From: Glandiceps talaboti
Taxonomy: Eukaryota > Hemichordata > Enteropneusta > Spengelidae
Assembly: GCF_964340395.1 (NCBI RefSeq)
Contig: NC_135571.1
Location: forward strand, 13,093,546-13,157,545
DNA length: 64,000 bases
Reading direction: 5' to 3'
Of the stretch, positions 37,001-47,560 are shown piece after piece; position 1 is the first letter of the stretch, and the number at the start of each line of letters is the position of its first letter. The notes under the pieces are model-generated. The model was given only the letters and a program-made list of their open reading frames with translations, ran no database searches and was not told where the DNA came from. A program made the translations under genes and the position numbers.

Positions 37001-39535
37001 TAAAAAATCTTGTGGATACTATTCTGTTGCAATCATTCTTTTTTACTCTTTTGTTCCCTATACTCTTTCATTACGTACCATAGATGGTAAATACCAAGAC
37101 AGAAGAGCTCTAAGGGATTATATACAAAGCGTTGTCGATACTGAAGGCATAGCGTTCAATTTGGAGATAGATCGAAAGAAACCATTATTGCAGCAGTGCA
37201 AGGACCATTATGCTGCAGTGAACAATCAGAAATTACGAAGTCGACCCGAGATTGAGTTCAAAGACAACAAAAAGACATGTGATATAGGTGGACCTCGGAG
37301 AGAATTTTTCACATTATTGATGCAGAATATTTTAACCGGATACCAAACGGACGAGGATGACGATTCTGACATCATGCTTTTACTAGAGGGCGCAGACGAT
37401 CATAAAGTGTTTGTTCATGACGAAGTTTTCCTAGGTAAAGAAATCTTTGCTTTGGCGGGAAAAATGGTTCAACATTCGATTTTATGGGGAGGACCTGGAT
37501 TAGTAGGACTTGCACAGTCTGTGAAAGATTATATCCGAACTGGTTCACTGTATGAAGTTGTTTTGGAAATCGAAGATGTACCCGATTTGGAAATCCGAGA
37601 AATTATACAAAGTGTAAGTTTTACAAATTGAAATTGTAAAAAGATACTTTTAAATTCATATTTCATTTTATTATTTCTGTTTAACAACTCGGTGCATCTT
37701 AGAGAGAAGACAAGGTATCACTTTTAAAAAACTTACTATTCACTTCCGGGAAATTCAACTTAACGAAAATTAGTTTCTAAGTAATCCTATAGCTACTGTA
37801 GTTCAATAATGTTGAACTTGTAACGAATCGTCACAATATATTTCATTAGTACTTTAACTGCTAGAAAGTGACATTGAATGTTACCACCACCACCACCACC
37901 ACCACCACCACCACCACCACCACCACCACCACCACCACCACCACCACCACCACCACCACCACCACCATCACCACCACCACCACCACCACCACCACCACCA
38001 TCACCACCACCACCACCATCACCATCACCATCACCAATAATTATTAACATAAATTTCCATCTTCTATAGGTGATTGATTGTCGTGGAACTGAGTTAAAGT
38101 CTATCGGGGAGAAACCAGAAACTGCATCAATGCTATCAGATGCTGGAATTGTTGATAGAAGTATTACAGAGTCTAACAAACAAATCTATGTTCAGGAACT
38201 ATTGTTACATAACATTGTCAGAAAGAGGCAGCGTGAGATGGACCAATTCAGAAAGGGCTTTGATAGTCTTTCACTTGCTAAAGTAAGTATATTATTAAAA
38301 GGGATTACTACAGCAGGAAATAAAGTTACTTCCATAAACTATGGGTTCTGGACAGTCATTTCATGATGTCACGTACATCACCTACAATTACTTGTGATTT
38401 CAGAACAATATCATGTTGATCTTGTGCATTTATCAGGCCTATCTTTGCTATGAGCTATTGCATCATGGGAGTTTTACAAAAGCACTCAGGAGTCATGAAT
38501 ATTCATTGTGCAACCATGAATATATTATTTCTGCTGGCTCCCATGATGCAATGGCCCACAGCAAAGATACCAATGAGCGGTTAGTATTTCTTGCTACAAA
38601 ATGAAGATAAATTTATGAAATATACTTTTTTCTCTCTTGTTTTATCTCTATAGTTTCTGATGCAAAATCCTGGTACTACAGTTATTATGTTTCCTAGACT
38701 ACAAGACAGTCTCGTGACATTTCATGAGATATCTCAACTTATAAAGTATGAGAAAAGAGACTCCAAGGCCAAGAAAAATACATCACAATACTTCATGAAA
38801 TATTTACAGACATGTGACAACAGAAGAAAGACAACAGGTAAAGCTGGCTTGATTTGATGCTACACTATGAAAAGGTTAACATTCTCGTTCTAAACAATAT
38901 TTTCACTGCAATTTTTGTATTGTTGTGTTAGAACCAATTTCAAAGGTAATCTAAAGGTTGACATCGAAGACAAGTTTTCAGCACGGTCCTTTGGCCATAT
39001 GTGCCAGATTTATAGGGCATTTAAAAGAAAATAGGTGCTAATTCCACGATCCCATATTCTGGAATGAACACTGACTGTGTATTTACAAGCGCAACATTTC
39101 TGAATAGCACTCCTAGTGGCCAAATTTTGCAATATTGTGTCATTTCGTTTTTAGCATTTGCAATTCTAGAGAAAATTCAGCTTTGTGTATAGATTATCCA
39201 TACTTACTGCTAATATTAAACATGACCATTTCCATATTTGGGATGTCATATACAATGAATGCTTTTCACAATGTACACCTGTACATTCTATTACAGATGT
39301 TGCCATGGAGACTTGCATATCATTATCAAGAGTGCTGTCCTTCATAACAGGTTGTCCAATGATACCACCAAAGACATATGGCAAGATTATAGTATCTTTT
39401 CATAATCAACCGTTCCCCATAGCAAATACATGCTTTCAAGAAATCCACCTTCCTTTGGACTGTGAAAACTACACGAAGTTCCAGGAGTGTATGGATTATG
39501 CAATTTCAAACAGTGATGGCTTTGGACTGGTTTAA
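34099..39535 (+). CDS. membrane-anchored-type FN3-FN3-HECT E3 ubiquitin ligase, 698 residues, eight exons
   Basis: Predicted E3 ubiquitin ligase. Exons: 34099-34183, 34793-35086, 35494-35772, 36349-36621, 37084-37613, 38070-38282, 38654-38837, 39297-39535; all borders GT-AG and phases join. The start MGCASSKSA fits N-myristoylation at Gly2 plus palmitoylation at Cys3. Residues 29-126 are a charged linker of unknown fold. Residues about 127-219 and 220-310 are two fibronectin type III domains ([37 protein letters not shown]), each a single phase-1 exon, the exon-shuffling pattern. Residues 311-698 are a HECT domain: GGPRREFF at 379-386 in the N-lobe, and [13 protein letters not shown] with catalytic Cys665 and the GFGL terminus in the C-lobe. 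The HECT part resembles the compact HECT of G2E3-like proteins. Lipidation and FN3 joined to HECT match no human HECT family I know. Targets are unknown. Confidence 0.93.
34676..34750 (+). repeat. single dispersed unit of the 48-bp repeat family
   Basis: TAGTCTAGTCCCTATACGGT then GTCGTTATGATTTACAC, in intron 1 of the HECT gene; relative of 27870-28250. Confidence 0.6.
35287..35340. repeat. (CA)n/(CAGA)n microsatellite
   Basis: Short CA and CAGA run in intron 2 of the HECT gene. Confidence 0.9.
37878..38036. repeat. (CCA)n microsatellite before HECT exon 6
   Basis: About 50 CAC/CCA triplets with ATC interruptions, ending some 33 bp before the acceptor of exon 6 (TTCCATCTTCTATAG). Poly-Pro or poly-Gly frames here are artefacts. 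Confidence 0.95.
38285..38612. repeat. foldback element FB2, copy in HECT intron 6
   Basis: Inverted segments ATCTTTGCTATGAGCTATTG/CATCATGGGAG and CTCCCATGATGCAATGG/GCAAAGATAC surround a centre with AGTCATGAATATTCATTGTG. The outer left arm has CCATAAACTATGGGTTCTGG and CATCACCTACAATTACTTGT. It occupies nearly the whole intron between exons 6 and 7. Confidence 0.8.
38840..39296. other. HECT intron 7, nothing recognised
   Basis: Ordinary intron; ends CTATTACAG at 39296. Confidence 0.5.
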
Positions 39536-39798
39536 TGTGACACAGTCTATACACATTAAGATCACTATGATCATCTCCACCGTATGGTCAAACTGGTTAC
39601 TCTAGTACAACATTCCGTTTTTACCCTCGACAGTGATAGTTTTATGGTATTAGAGCGTTTATATAAACTTGATGATGTCATCACGTCCGTACTACTAATA
39701 TCATAATTACAACGGTCAATTTTAGATTGTGTAAAAGTGTCTTATTCTGAGACAGATGACATGTACTAACCTGTGACATTTACAGATATAATATACAC

Positions 39799-41395
39799 TT
39801 ATTGCCTGCTATGAGGACACTAGTAGGTATCTATTATTGCCTGGCTATGAGGACACTAGTAGATATCTATTATTGCCTGGCTATGAGGACACTAGTAGAT
39901 ATCTATTATTGCCTGGCTATGAGGACACTAGTAGACATCTATTATTGCCTGGCTATGAGGACACTAGTAGATATCTATTATTGCCTGACTATGAGGACAC
40001 TAGTAGATATCTATTATTGCCTGGCTATGAGGACACTAGTAGACATCTATTATTGCCTGGCTATGAGGACACTAGTAGTTATCTATTATTGCCTGGCTAT
40101 GAGGACACTAGTAGGTATCTATTATTGCCTGGCTATGAGGACACTAGTAGATATATATTATTGCCTGGCTATGAGGACAGTAGTAGATATCTATTATTGC
40201 CTGGCTATGAGGACACTAGTAGGTATCTATTATTGCCTGGCTGTGAGGACACTAGTAGATATCTATTATTGCCTGGCTATGAGGACACTAGTAGATATCT
40301 ATTATTGCCTGGCTATGAGGACACTAGTAGGTATCTATTATTGCCTGGCTATGAGGACACTAGTAGATATATATTATTGCCTGGCTATGAGGACAGTAGT
40401 AGATATCTATTATTGCCTGGCTATGAGGACACTAGTAGGTATCTATTATTGCCTGGCTATGAGGACACTAGTAGATATATATTATTGCCTGGCTATGAGG
40501 ACAGTAGTAGGTATCTATTATTGCCTGGCTATGGGGACACTAGTAGATATCTATTATTGCTTGGCTATGAGGACACTAGTAGATATCTATTATTGCCTGG
40601 CTATGAGGACACTAGTAGGTATCTATTATTGTCTGGCTATGAGGACACTAGTAGATATATCTATTATTACGTGGCTATGAGGACACTAGTAGATATCTAT
40701 ATTACCTGGCTATGAGGGCACTAGTAGATATCTATTATTGCCTGGCTATGAGGACACTAGTAGATATCTATTATTGCCTGGCTATGAGGACACTAGTAGA
40801 TATCTATTATTGCCTGGTTATGGGGACACTAGTAGGTATCTATTATTGCCTGGTTATGAGGATACTAGTAGATATCTATTATTGCCTGGCTATGAGGACA
40901 CTAGTAGGTATCTATTATTGCCTGGCTATGAGGACACTAGTAGATATCTATTATTGCCTGGCTATGGGGACACTAGTAGATATCTATTATTGCCTGGTTA
41001 TGAGGACACTAGTAGATATCTATTATTGCCTGGCTATGAGGACACTAGTAGGTATCTATTATTGCCTGGCTATGAGGACACTAGTAGATATCTATTATTG
41101 CCTGGCTATGAGGACACTAGTAGATATCTATTATTGCCTGGCTATGAGGACACTGGTAGATATATCTATTATTACCTGGCTATGAGGACACTAGTAGATA
41201 TCTATTATTGCCTGGCTATGAGGGCACTAGTAGATATCTATTATTGCCTGGCTATGAGGACACTAGTAGATATCTATTATTGCCTGGCTATGAGGACACT
41301 AGTAGATATCTATTATTGCCTGGCTATGAGGACACTAGTAGATATCTATTATTGCCTGGCTATGAGGACACTACCGGTAGTAGACATCTATTACC
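39799..41395. repeat. 36-bp minisatellite downstream of the HECT gene
   Basis: About 44 units: GCCTGGCTATGAGGACACTA then GTAGATATCTATTATT. Since 36 is divisible by three, two frames stay open for 150-290 codons (LAMRTLVDIYYC and GYEDTSRYLLLP repeats), but the drift is that of DNA, not of protein. Flanks at 39740-39800 and 41416-41480 (AGATGACATGTACTAAC / AGATGACATGTATTAAC, TGTGACATTTACAG) are themselves a repeat pair, so the array grew inside a larger duplication. Confidence 0.95.
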
Positions 41396-41544
41396 ACAAG
41401 GGATGATATGCAGCAACTCTTTTCTGAGATAGATGACATGTATTAACATGTGACATTTACAGAAATATTTTACATTTATTGCCCTGCTATGAGGTCAATA
41501 ATAGCTGTCTATTACCACCAGAGCTGTTATGTAGTAACTATCCC

Positions 41545-42000
41545 CCCCCCCCCCCACCGAGGATGAAATCCAAGGGAATTACATTTGTAATTGCTACATA
41601 ACAGCATGAGGGGTAATACGATGTCGACTAGTGCCCAAATTAGGCAAGGCAATAAGTGTTTTATAACACAGTACATTCTCAGGCACATATTTTTTCTATA
41701 GTGAAAGGAAATCCCTGTAAGACTCCGGTGCTCTATGAATATTGCCCTAGGGAATATAGAACATGAATAGTGACCCTCGTATGCAAATTGAGGTCACTAT
41801 GGGTCAACAGTCCATACCATGTAGTAAAAGCTAAGCTAACCACTGAAGACTATATGAACACTATGGGTTATAAACAGTATTACTGACCAGTTATCAATAG
41901 AGGGCAGAGTTCTCCACATACTTCAGACTGATTATATTAAAGATTGTACACATCTTAATTGGGATATGATCAATGAGAATTGTGCAGTAGATTTTCTTTG
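41545..42000. other. non-coding, nothing recognised
   Basis: Starts after a C-run at about 41541-41556. No exon or repeat family identified. Confidence 0.4.
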
Positions 42001-42008
42001 TGTGCATG

Positions 42009-42066
<58 letters not shown>

Positions 42067-42116
42067 TGTGTGTGTGTGTCTGTGTCTGTGTGTGTCTGTG
42101 TGTGTGTGTGTGTGCA
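42009..42116. repeat. (GT)n microsatellite
   Basis: About 105 bp of TG with several TCTG interruptions. Confidence 0.95.
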
Positions 42117-42439
42117 TGCGTACATACATGTGGGTGTGTGATTGATGGGTGTAGGATACTCCTCATAACTGCTTTTGCTACTCAGTCAGAAACTTGTGAA
42201 TATTATTTACACTTATAATCTCAAATTTTTGCCAAAATGTTATCATCACATGATATCGGTACACACAATAGTAGACCTCTGATGACAAAATCTTGTCATC
42301 ACATGACATCAGTACATTGATGTGACAAAAGGTTACTGAAACTTTGAAATCATTCTCAGTAATTTTCGGACTCTAAGAGTAGTAGTATTTTCATGTTTTA
42401 TATGAACTAACCGTACAAAATCATTCACTTGCACAATTA

Positions 42440-42547
42440 ACACTGATCCCATGACAGATGGCCCTCACTGGACTTCCTTGGAGATAAGAGTTTATATACT
42501 TAAAGAACTGTCCAGTATAAATAAAGATTATTATTATTATCATTATC
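42440..42547. repeat. dispersed repeat tail with (ATT)n
   Basis: TTAAAGAACTGTCCAGTATA AATAAAG then ATT triplets; inverted relative of part of 10985-11160. Retroposon-like 3' end. Confidence 0.5.
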
Positions 42548-43275
42548 TGGTTTCTGTACTCTGGTTTGACACTGACAATGAATAGAACAACATCAAACAT
42601 TCACAATACGCCACTACATTGTGAGTTTATTATACTGATATCTTTAACATCACAACATAAAGACTAAGAAACAGTCTGTCCATTTTGTTTGAAATTTTGG
42701 AGTTTTACGTCAATTCAGTTTTTTTAGACTGCCCTCAATAACAATCATGCTGTGTTCATCAGTAAAAGTGTTGTTATCTATCAAGTAAAATTACAACTTT
42801 AACTTGTAAAATGATCAACTTTGATTGTAAATGTATATTTTACATTTAGACTTCTGGTGAATGCTGCCTCTTTTAGCTGTAATACCAATATGACCCAAAA
42901 AATGAAATTCCCACTTTTTTCTTTGGTTATACATGTACAACAACTTACATAATGACTTGTAGCAAAGTTCCAACAGCGATAAATTTTGTATGTGTTACAT
43001 TTTACTCTATGACTGTCAAAACACAAACATTGGAATTTCTCAAAGTCAGTGCTATACTTATTTACCGTAAGAACACAAAGTAACTGACAGACATACTTGG
43101 ATATAGAAGCATTTCAAAGCACTTCAAAAGGGAACTTGTATTCCAGACTGAGAAAGGACTATGGGATTATCTGTAGCTATCATAATACCTCACCGTGAGC
43201 TATCATTGATAGAATAAACCTCCTACAATGGTCAGGGTAACCATGACTACATTATTTACGGTTACCAACAATTTA
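42548..43275. other. non-coding, nothing recognised
   Basis: No homology-bearing frame. The 42799-43026 minus-strand frame is not convincing. Confidence 0.35.
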
Positions 43276-43279
43276 ACGT

Positions 43280-43375
43280 AATTGTTTACAATACCAATTG
43301 ATTAATATTTGTCATCATATTTCCCATGATGCAACATTCAGGATATTCAAGATGGCGGGTTTACAAGTTGCCAGT
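43280..43375 (-). repeat. short dispersed repeat, inverted copy
   Basis: TTTCCCATGATGCAACATTC and AAGATGGCGGGTTTACAAGT mirror 14385-14465. Confidence 0.6.
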
Positions 43376-43854
43376 GGTTGTAACTTGCTTGTTGATACTT
43401 TTCATCCAATTTAGCAGGCTGAAAATTATGTGAAACTTGTAAGTTGCAAAATGTTCAATCATTCTAATTAGCTAAATTCATTATTCAGACATTGTTGATG
43501 TGTACACTGTGTACACTGGCTAAATATCCATGTGTAAACAATCAGTAATTGGGTACTTGTTTGTCAACAAACAATAACATAGTGAGATTTCAATATTGTT
43601 TTAATTACAAGCAATTTATATAAAGACGTCCAAAAACAAGAACAAGCTTTCAATCTATCCAGGTTGGCGATTATCTTCAGAATGACCTCAGCTGACCTCA
43701 AAAAGCTTGTTGAGATAAAATATATGCAGAGGTGATAGATAGCTGACTTTTAATCAGTCCAGAACATTTGTACCACAGTTGGCAAGTAATCAGTCTAACA
43801 ACACTAAATGCTACTCAGCTACAAGGTGGGAGTTACTCCATATAATAAGCCTAT
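43376..43854. other. non-coding; possible retroelement scrap
   Basis: Near 43648-43685, AGCTTTCAATCTATCCAGGT and ATCTTCAGAATGACC recall a motif common in invertebrate retroelement remnants. Otherwise nothing recognised. Confidence 0.3.
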
Positions 43855-44375
43855 GGTACAACCCATAACACCAAAGTAAAGTGTTTTCTGTATGTACCAC
43901 AATTGTTTATAGCATCCATATCAAGTGTAAAAGTATACTGTTTCATTTACTATTACAACCCATAACACCAAAGTAAAGTGTTTTCTGTATGTACCACAAT
44001 CATTTATAGCATCCATATCAAGTGTAAAAGTATACTGTTTCATTTACTATTACAATCCATAACACCAAAGTAAAGTGTTTTCTGTATGTACCACAATCAT
44101 TTATAGCATCCATATCAAGTGTAAAAGTACACTGTTTCATTTACTATTACAACCCATAACACTAAAGTAATGTGTTTTCTGTATGTACCACAATCATTTA
44201 TAGCATCCATATCAAGTGTAAAGTATACTGTTTCATTTGCTAATTGACCACATTAGAAAGACCACATGCTAGGCTTGTGAATAAACCAACTGAAAAAGTA
44301 TACTTTTACACTTGATATGAATGCTATAAACGAGTGTAGCACTTACAGAGAGTGCTTTACTTCAGTGTTACCCGT
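43855..44375. repeat. foldback element HA with one arm amplified, copy 2
   Basis: Four tandem arm units of about 105 bp (ACCCATAACACCAAAGTAAA, ATAGCATCCATATCAAGTGT), then a centre with GACCACATTAGAAAGACCAC, then one inverted arm (ACACTTTTACACTTGATATG is its partner). Orientation is opposite to 25568-26085. It lies just beyond the BORCS5 3' end. Confidence 0.85.
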
Positions 44376-44415
44376 TGTAGATGTTAAGTATTTACTGCTC
44401 AGTTTCATAACTATT

Positions 44416-44421
44416 TTTATT
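44416..44421 (-). terminator. BORCS5: BORCS5 poly(A) signal
   Basis: AATAAA on the minus strand begins 15 nt beyond the stop codon, implying a very short 3' UTR that would end in or next to foldback element HA. Confidence 0.5.
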
Positions 44422-44435
44422 CACAAAGAAACAAC

Positions 44436-46612
44436 TCAGTTGATTTTTTTGTCTGGTTTCATACTGAATGATTCTAGTCTGTCATCGTCAGGTAAAACAC
44501 TATTCAATCTATCCATCAATGGAACAAGTTGATCAACGTTCATTTGAACTCGTTTTAACACCGCTGACATTTCTTCTATTTTCTGAATATGTTCAGCATA
44601 CTTGGCAAATTTCTTCTGTCGTTCTGTCATACTGGCCATGATTGTATTAATAGACTGGTCCACCTGCAACAAGGGGAGAACAAAATGTATAAATGTATAA
44701 TATTAAATTTTTTTTTAGGCTGAACCCCCTACAACTGAACAGTATTAGTTGTATAGGAGATTAGACTGTAAGATACATCGTGCTGTTCCGCCCTCACCAG
44801 CCTCCTCGATGTGTGAGGGCGCCCCATCATGGCATACCTTACAGACTAATAGGAGATGAATTGGACTAGGTGTTGCTAGTTTCCATTCTCCCTTTACCCA
44901 CTTAACCAAAGAATGTCAAATATTTCTTCTTTTTCAATGATGTAACAAATGGGTGATAAATAAATAAATAAATAATAATATATGTTTTGTTAGGTACAAT
45001 AACTTACTCGTAATATCGTACACTGTGAAAAGTATTGCATTACATGTGGGTAAACATATTTTTGTAGCTGTATACATGGTAAGTAAAATCAAATTTATCT
45101 TTGAGTCTGCACCCAAAAATTGGCCCAATGAATGGTGATCACAATTTTTATCTGTTTGTGTACTGTTTGTGGATGATATTGACCACTGGTTAGCATGTAC
45201 AATGTCTCAGTATTGGTATTTTAACAATGTTTACCTTTTAATCCTATGGGCCTAGAGGGTACACCAAATTGACCTAGAGGGTACCCTTGTTAATGAATCT
45301 ATTCAATGTTTACCTCTTTAATCCTATTGGCCTAGAGGGTACATTAAATTGACCTAGAGGGTACCCTTGTTAATGAATCTATTCAATGTTTACCTCTTTA
45401 ATCCTATTGGCCTAGAGGGTACACCAAATTGACCTAGAGGGTACCCTTGTTAATGAATCTATTCAATGTTTACCTCTTTAATCCTATTGGCCTAGAGCCT
45501 AGAGGGTAGTTCAAATTGGCCGAGAGGGTACCCTGTTAATGAATCTATTCAATGTTTACCTCTTTAATCCTATTGGCCTAGAGGGTACATCAAATTGGCC
45601 TAGAGGGTACCCTTGTTAATGAATCTATTCAATGTTTACCTCTTTAATCCTATTGGTCTAGAGGGTACATCAAATTGGCCTAGAGGGTACCCTGTTAATG
45701 AATCTATTCAATGTTTACCTCTTTGATCCCATTGGCCTAGAGGGTACATCAAATTGGCCTAGAGGGTACCCTGTTAATGAATCTATTCAATGTTTACCTC
45801 TTTAATCCTATTGGCTAGTGTATTCTGGTCAAATGACACAGCTTCAGCACACTGTTTTAAATGTTCCTGGTATCTCACACAAAGCATCAGAGCCTGCTTG
45901 GAATCAATTTTATCCAGAACATTGGGATCTTCCATGTTGGGAATATTCAGAGCACCTCTCATGATTGGAAGGAAAGTTGGTATATCATGCATCTTAGAGA
46001 GTTCTGGATCCGGTGAGTCTGTATTCCGTTGTGCTGTTCTTACAACTACTATATTTTCTACTTTAGCAGACTGTTTTGATGGAGAGTTGTTACTAGATGT
46101 ACTGACAGGATGTTGTACTTTCTCTCCTGATTTAGGTGAATCTGTGTGTTAAAAAAAAAAAATTGGTCCAAAAGATGTACCAGTATACTCTACATTGAAT
46201 CATACACAGCTAAAATTAATGCGGTCTGAAACAGGGTTTTGGCAGGCCTGGTACAGGTATGCCCAACATGACATATGGGTTCAGACCTGTGGCAGGCCTG
46301 ATGGATCAGGGCTGTGGCAAGCATGATCTGACAGGCCTATGGCAGGCCTGTCTCACCAGGTTTGTGGCAGCTAGCTAGACCTGTTCCATCAGGCCTGATC
46401 AGTCAGACCTGTGACAAACATGTCTTGTCAGGCCTGTGGCAGGTACGCTGCAAACATATGACAACTCAATCCTGTGTAGACCAGACCCTACATGAATAAG
46501 ACCTGTTTCTGCTGACATTGCTTTGAATTAGCCTCTGCAATAATCCCCTTTATCTCATGATCACCATGATCACCATCAATCATCATTCCCCCCCCCGCCA
46601 TTATTCTCCTTC

Positions 46613-46672
<60 letters not shown>

Positions 46673-46960
46673 CCACCATCATCATCATCAGCTTTCTCCT
46701 CCTTCTCGACCTTTCCCACCATCACCATCGTTACAATATAATCAACTCCCCCACACACTGAATAACACTTCAGTAACTGATGTGAAATGTGTTATGTGTA
46801 GATGACAGTGAAATAAAAGACATCAATATTACTGACCTTTTGCACCATGTTGGGGTGAATCTCTGCTGACAGAAAATGACGTATACGGCACATCTTGCTG
46901 GTCATCTGTTTTCTCCTGTTGAGTCTGTTGACCACTTTCTGTGCTTTGCTCTACGCCCAT
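44436..46960 (-). CDS. BORCS5: BLOC-1-related complex subunit 5, 231 residues, three exons
   Basis: Subunit of BORC, which sits on lysosomes and recruits ARL8 and kinesin for movement along microtubules. Exons in transcript order: 46960-46837, 46141-45798, 44663-44436; GT-AG borders and phases join. The start [10 protein letters not shown] keeps the N-myristoylation glycine by which the human protein (MGSEQSS) attaches to lysosomes. Residues 1-90 are Ser/Gln-rich and disordered; the rest is helical and conserved ([67 protein letters not shown]). Human BORCS5 has 196 residues; the extra length is in the N-terminal linker. Intron 2 holds an ~80-bp array whose units duplicate the end of exon 2 and its splice donor. 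Confidence 0.95.
44757..44852. repeat. hairpin element HB
   Basis: A small inverted repeat: ATTAGACTGTAAGATACATC...CCGCCCTCACC and GTGTGAGGGCGCCCCATCAT...CCTTACAGACTAAT around a ~12-nt loop, in BORCS5 intron 2. Its left arm resembles the 46-bp array at 19540-20770; its right arm (reverse complement) resembles the 47-bp array at 55385-55850. Confidence 0.75.
45229..45797 (-). repeat. ~80-bp minisatellite carrying the BORCS5 exon 2 splice donor
   Basis: Seven units begin at about 45229, 45308, 45388, 45468, 45553, 45633 and 45712. On the minus strand most carry GCCAATAGGATTAAAGAG followed by GTAAAC, identical to the last 18 nt of exon 2 and its donor (45798/45797). The remainder has paired blocks GGCCTAGAGGGTAC and TTAATGAATCTATTCA. 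Reading past the donor gives a stop after four codons, so use of a decoy would matter. Confidence 0.93.
46230..46450. repeat. degenerate CAGGCCTGTGGCAGG repeat in BORCS5 intron 1
   Basis: About six loose repeats of roughly 30-40 bp built on GGCAGGCCTG and CAGACCTGTG; old and heavily diverged. Confidence 0.6.
46614..46690. repeat. (ATC)n microsatellite
   Basis: About 25 ATC triplets in BORCS5 intron 1. Confidence 0.95.
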
Positions 46961-47560
46961 GTCAGGAACTAAATATTATAGCTAATACCGGACAATACCT
47001 CAATCTACGTCTATCTGTGGAAATTACAGAATCCTGAACGCCTTGAAGAAATATCCACGCTGTAGGAATCACAGATGGTTGATACGAGTAATCTTTAATT
47101 CCTTCTTCCTTCAATACATTCAAATTTCAATACAATGTTCGCAGATTCTCGATGTCCTGGATTGAACCTTGACCTCACTCTTAGACCCTCTAAGCTTACA
47201 GTTTTTCTTCATGATGAAACGTGATAATTTTTTTGATCTTCACCGTTGCTTTTACGTAAGGTTTTACTAGTAAACTGTTTGAATAATCTTTAATTCGCAT
47301 TAACAGTAATATTTTTATGTAATCGAATATGCGGGACGTTAGTTTACAGATTTACTTTGAAACGACCCCCTAAGTTGAAAAGCATTGTTGACAAAATGGT
47401 AGCGCGCGGAGTGTAGACAACCACCGATCTGATATTTTTTCCAGAGAGCTGTAAACCTGCAAGTATTTTAGCTGTTTAACAGCATATAGAGTGGTATGCT
47501 GACTCATATGAAGGACTTCTGTGAGCAGTATCAACTTTGAAATCTGTAAGTATCCATACG
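46961..47560. promoter_or_regulatory. BORCS5: presumed BORCS5 5' region
   Basis: No TATA box is evident. CpG-containing sequence (TAGCGCGCGGAGTGTAGACA near 47401) fits a TATA-less promoter on the minus strand. Inferred only from position. Confidence 0.25.

Noticed and set aside
37793-38179. Poly-Gly or poly-Pro protein in the HECT gene
   Set aside because: (CCA)n microsatellite in intron 5; the true exon 6 starts at 38070 after a normal acceptor.
39802-41406. Long frames with LAMRTLVDIYYC or GYEDTSRYLLLP repeats
   Set aside because: 36-bp minisatellite artefact; two overlapping frames equally open, no start context, no conserved ends.
46488-46805. Poly-Met, poly-Asp and poly-His frames
   Set aside because: (ATC)n repeat in BORCS5 intron 1.
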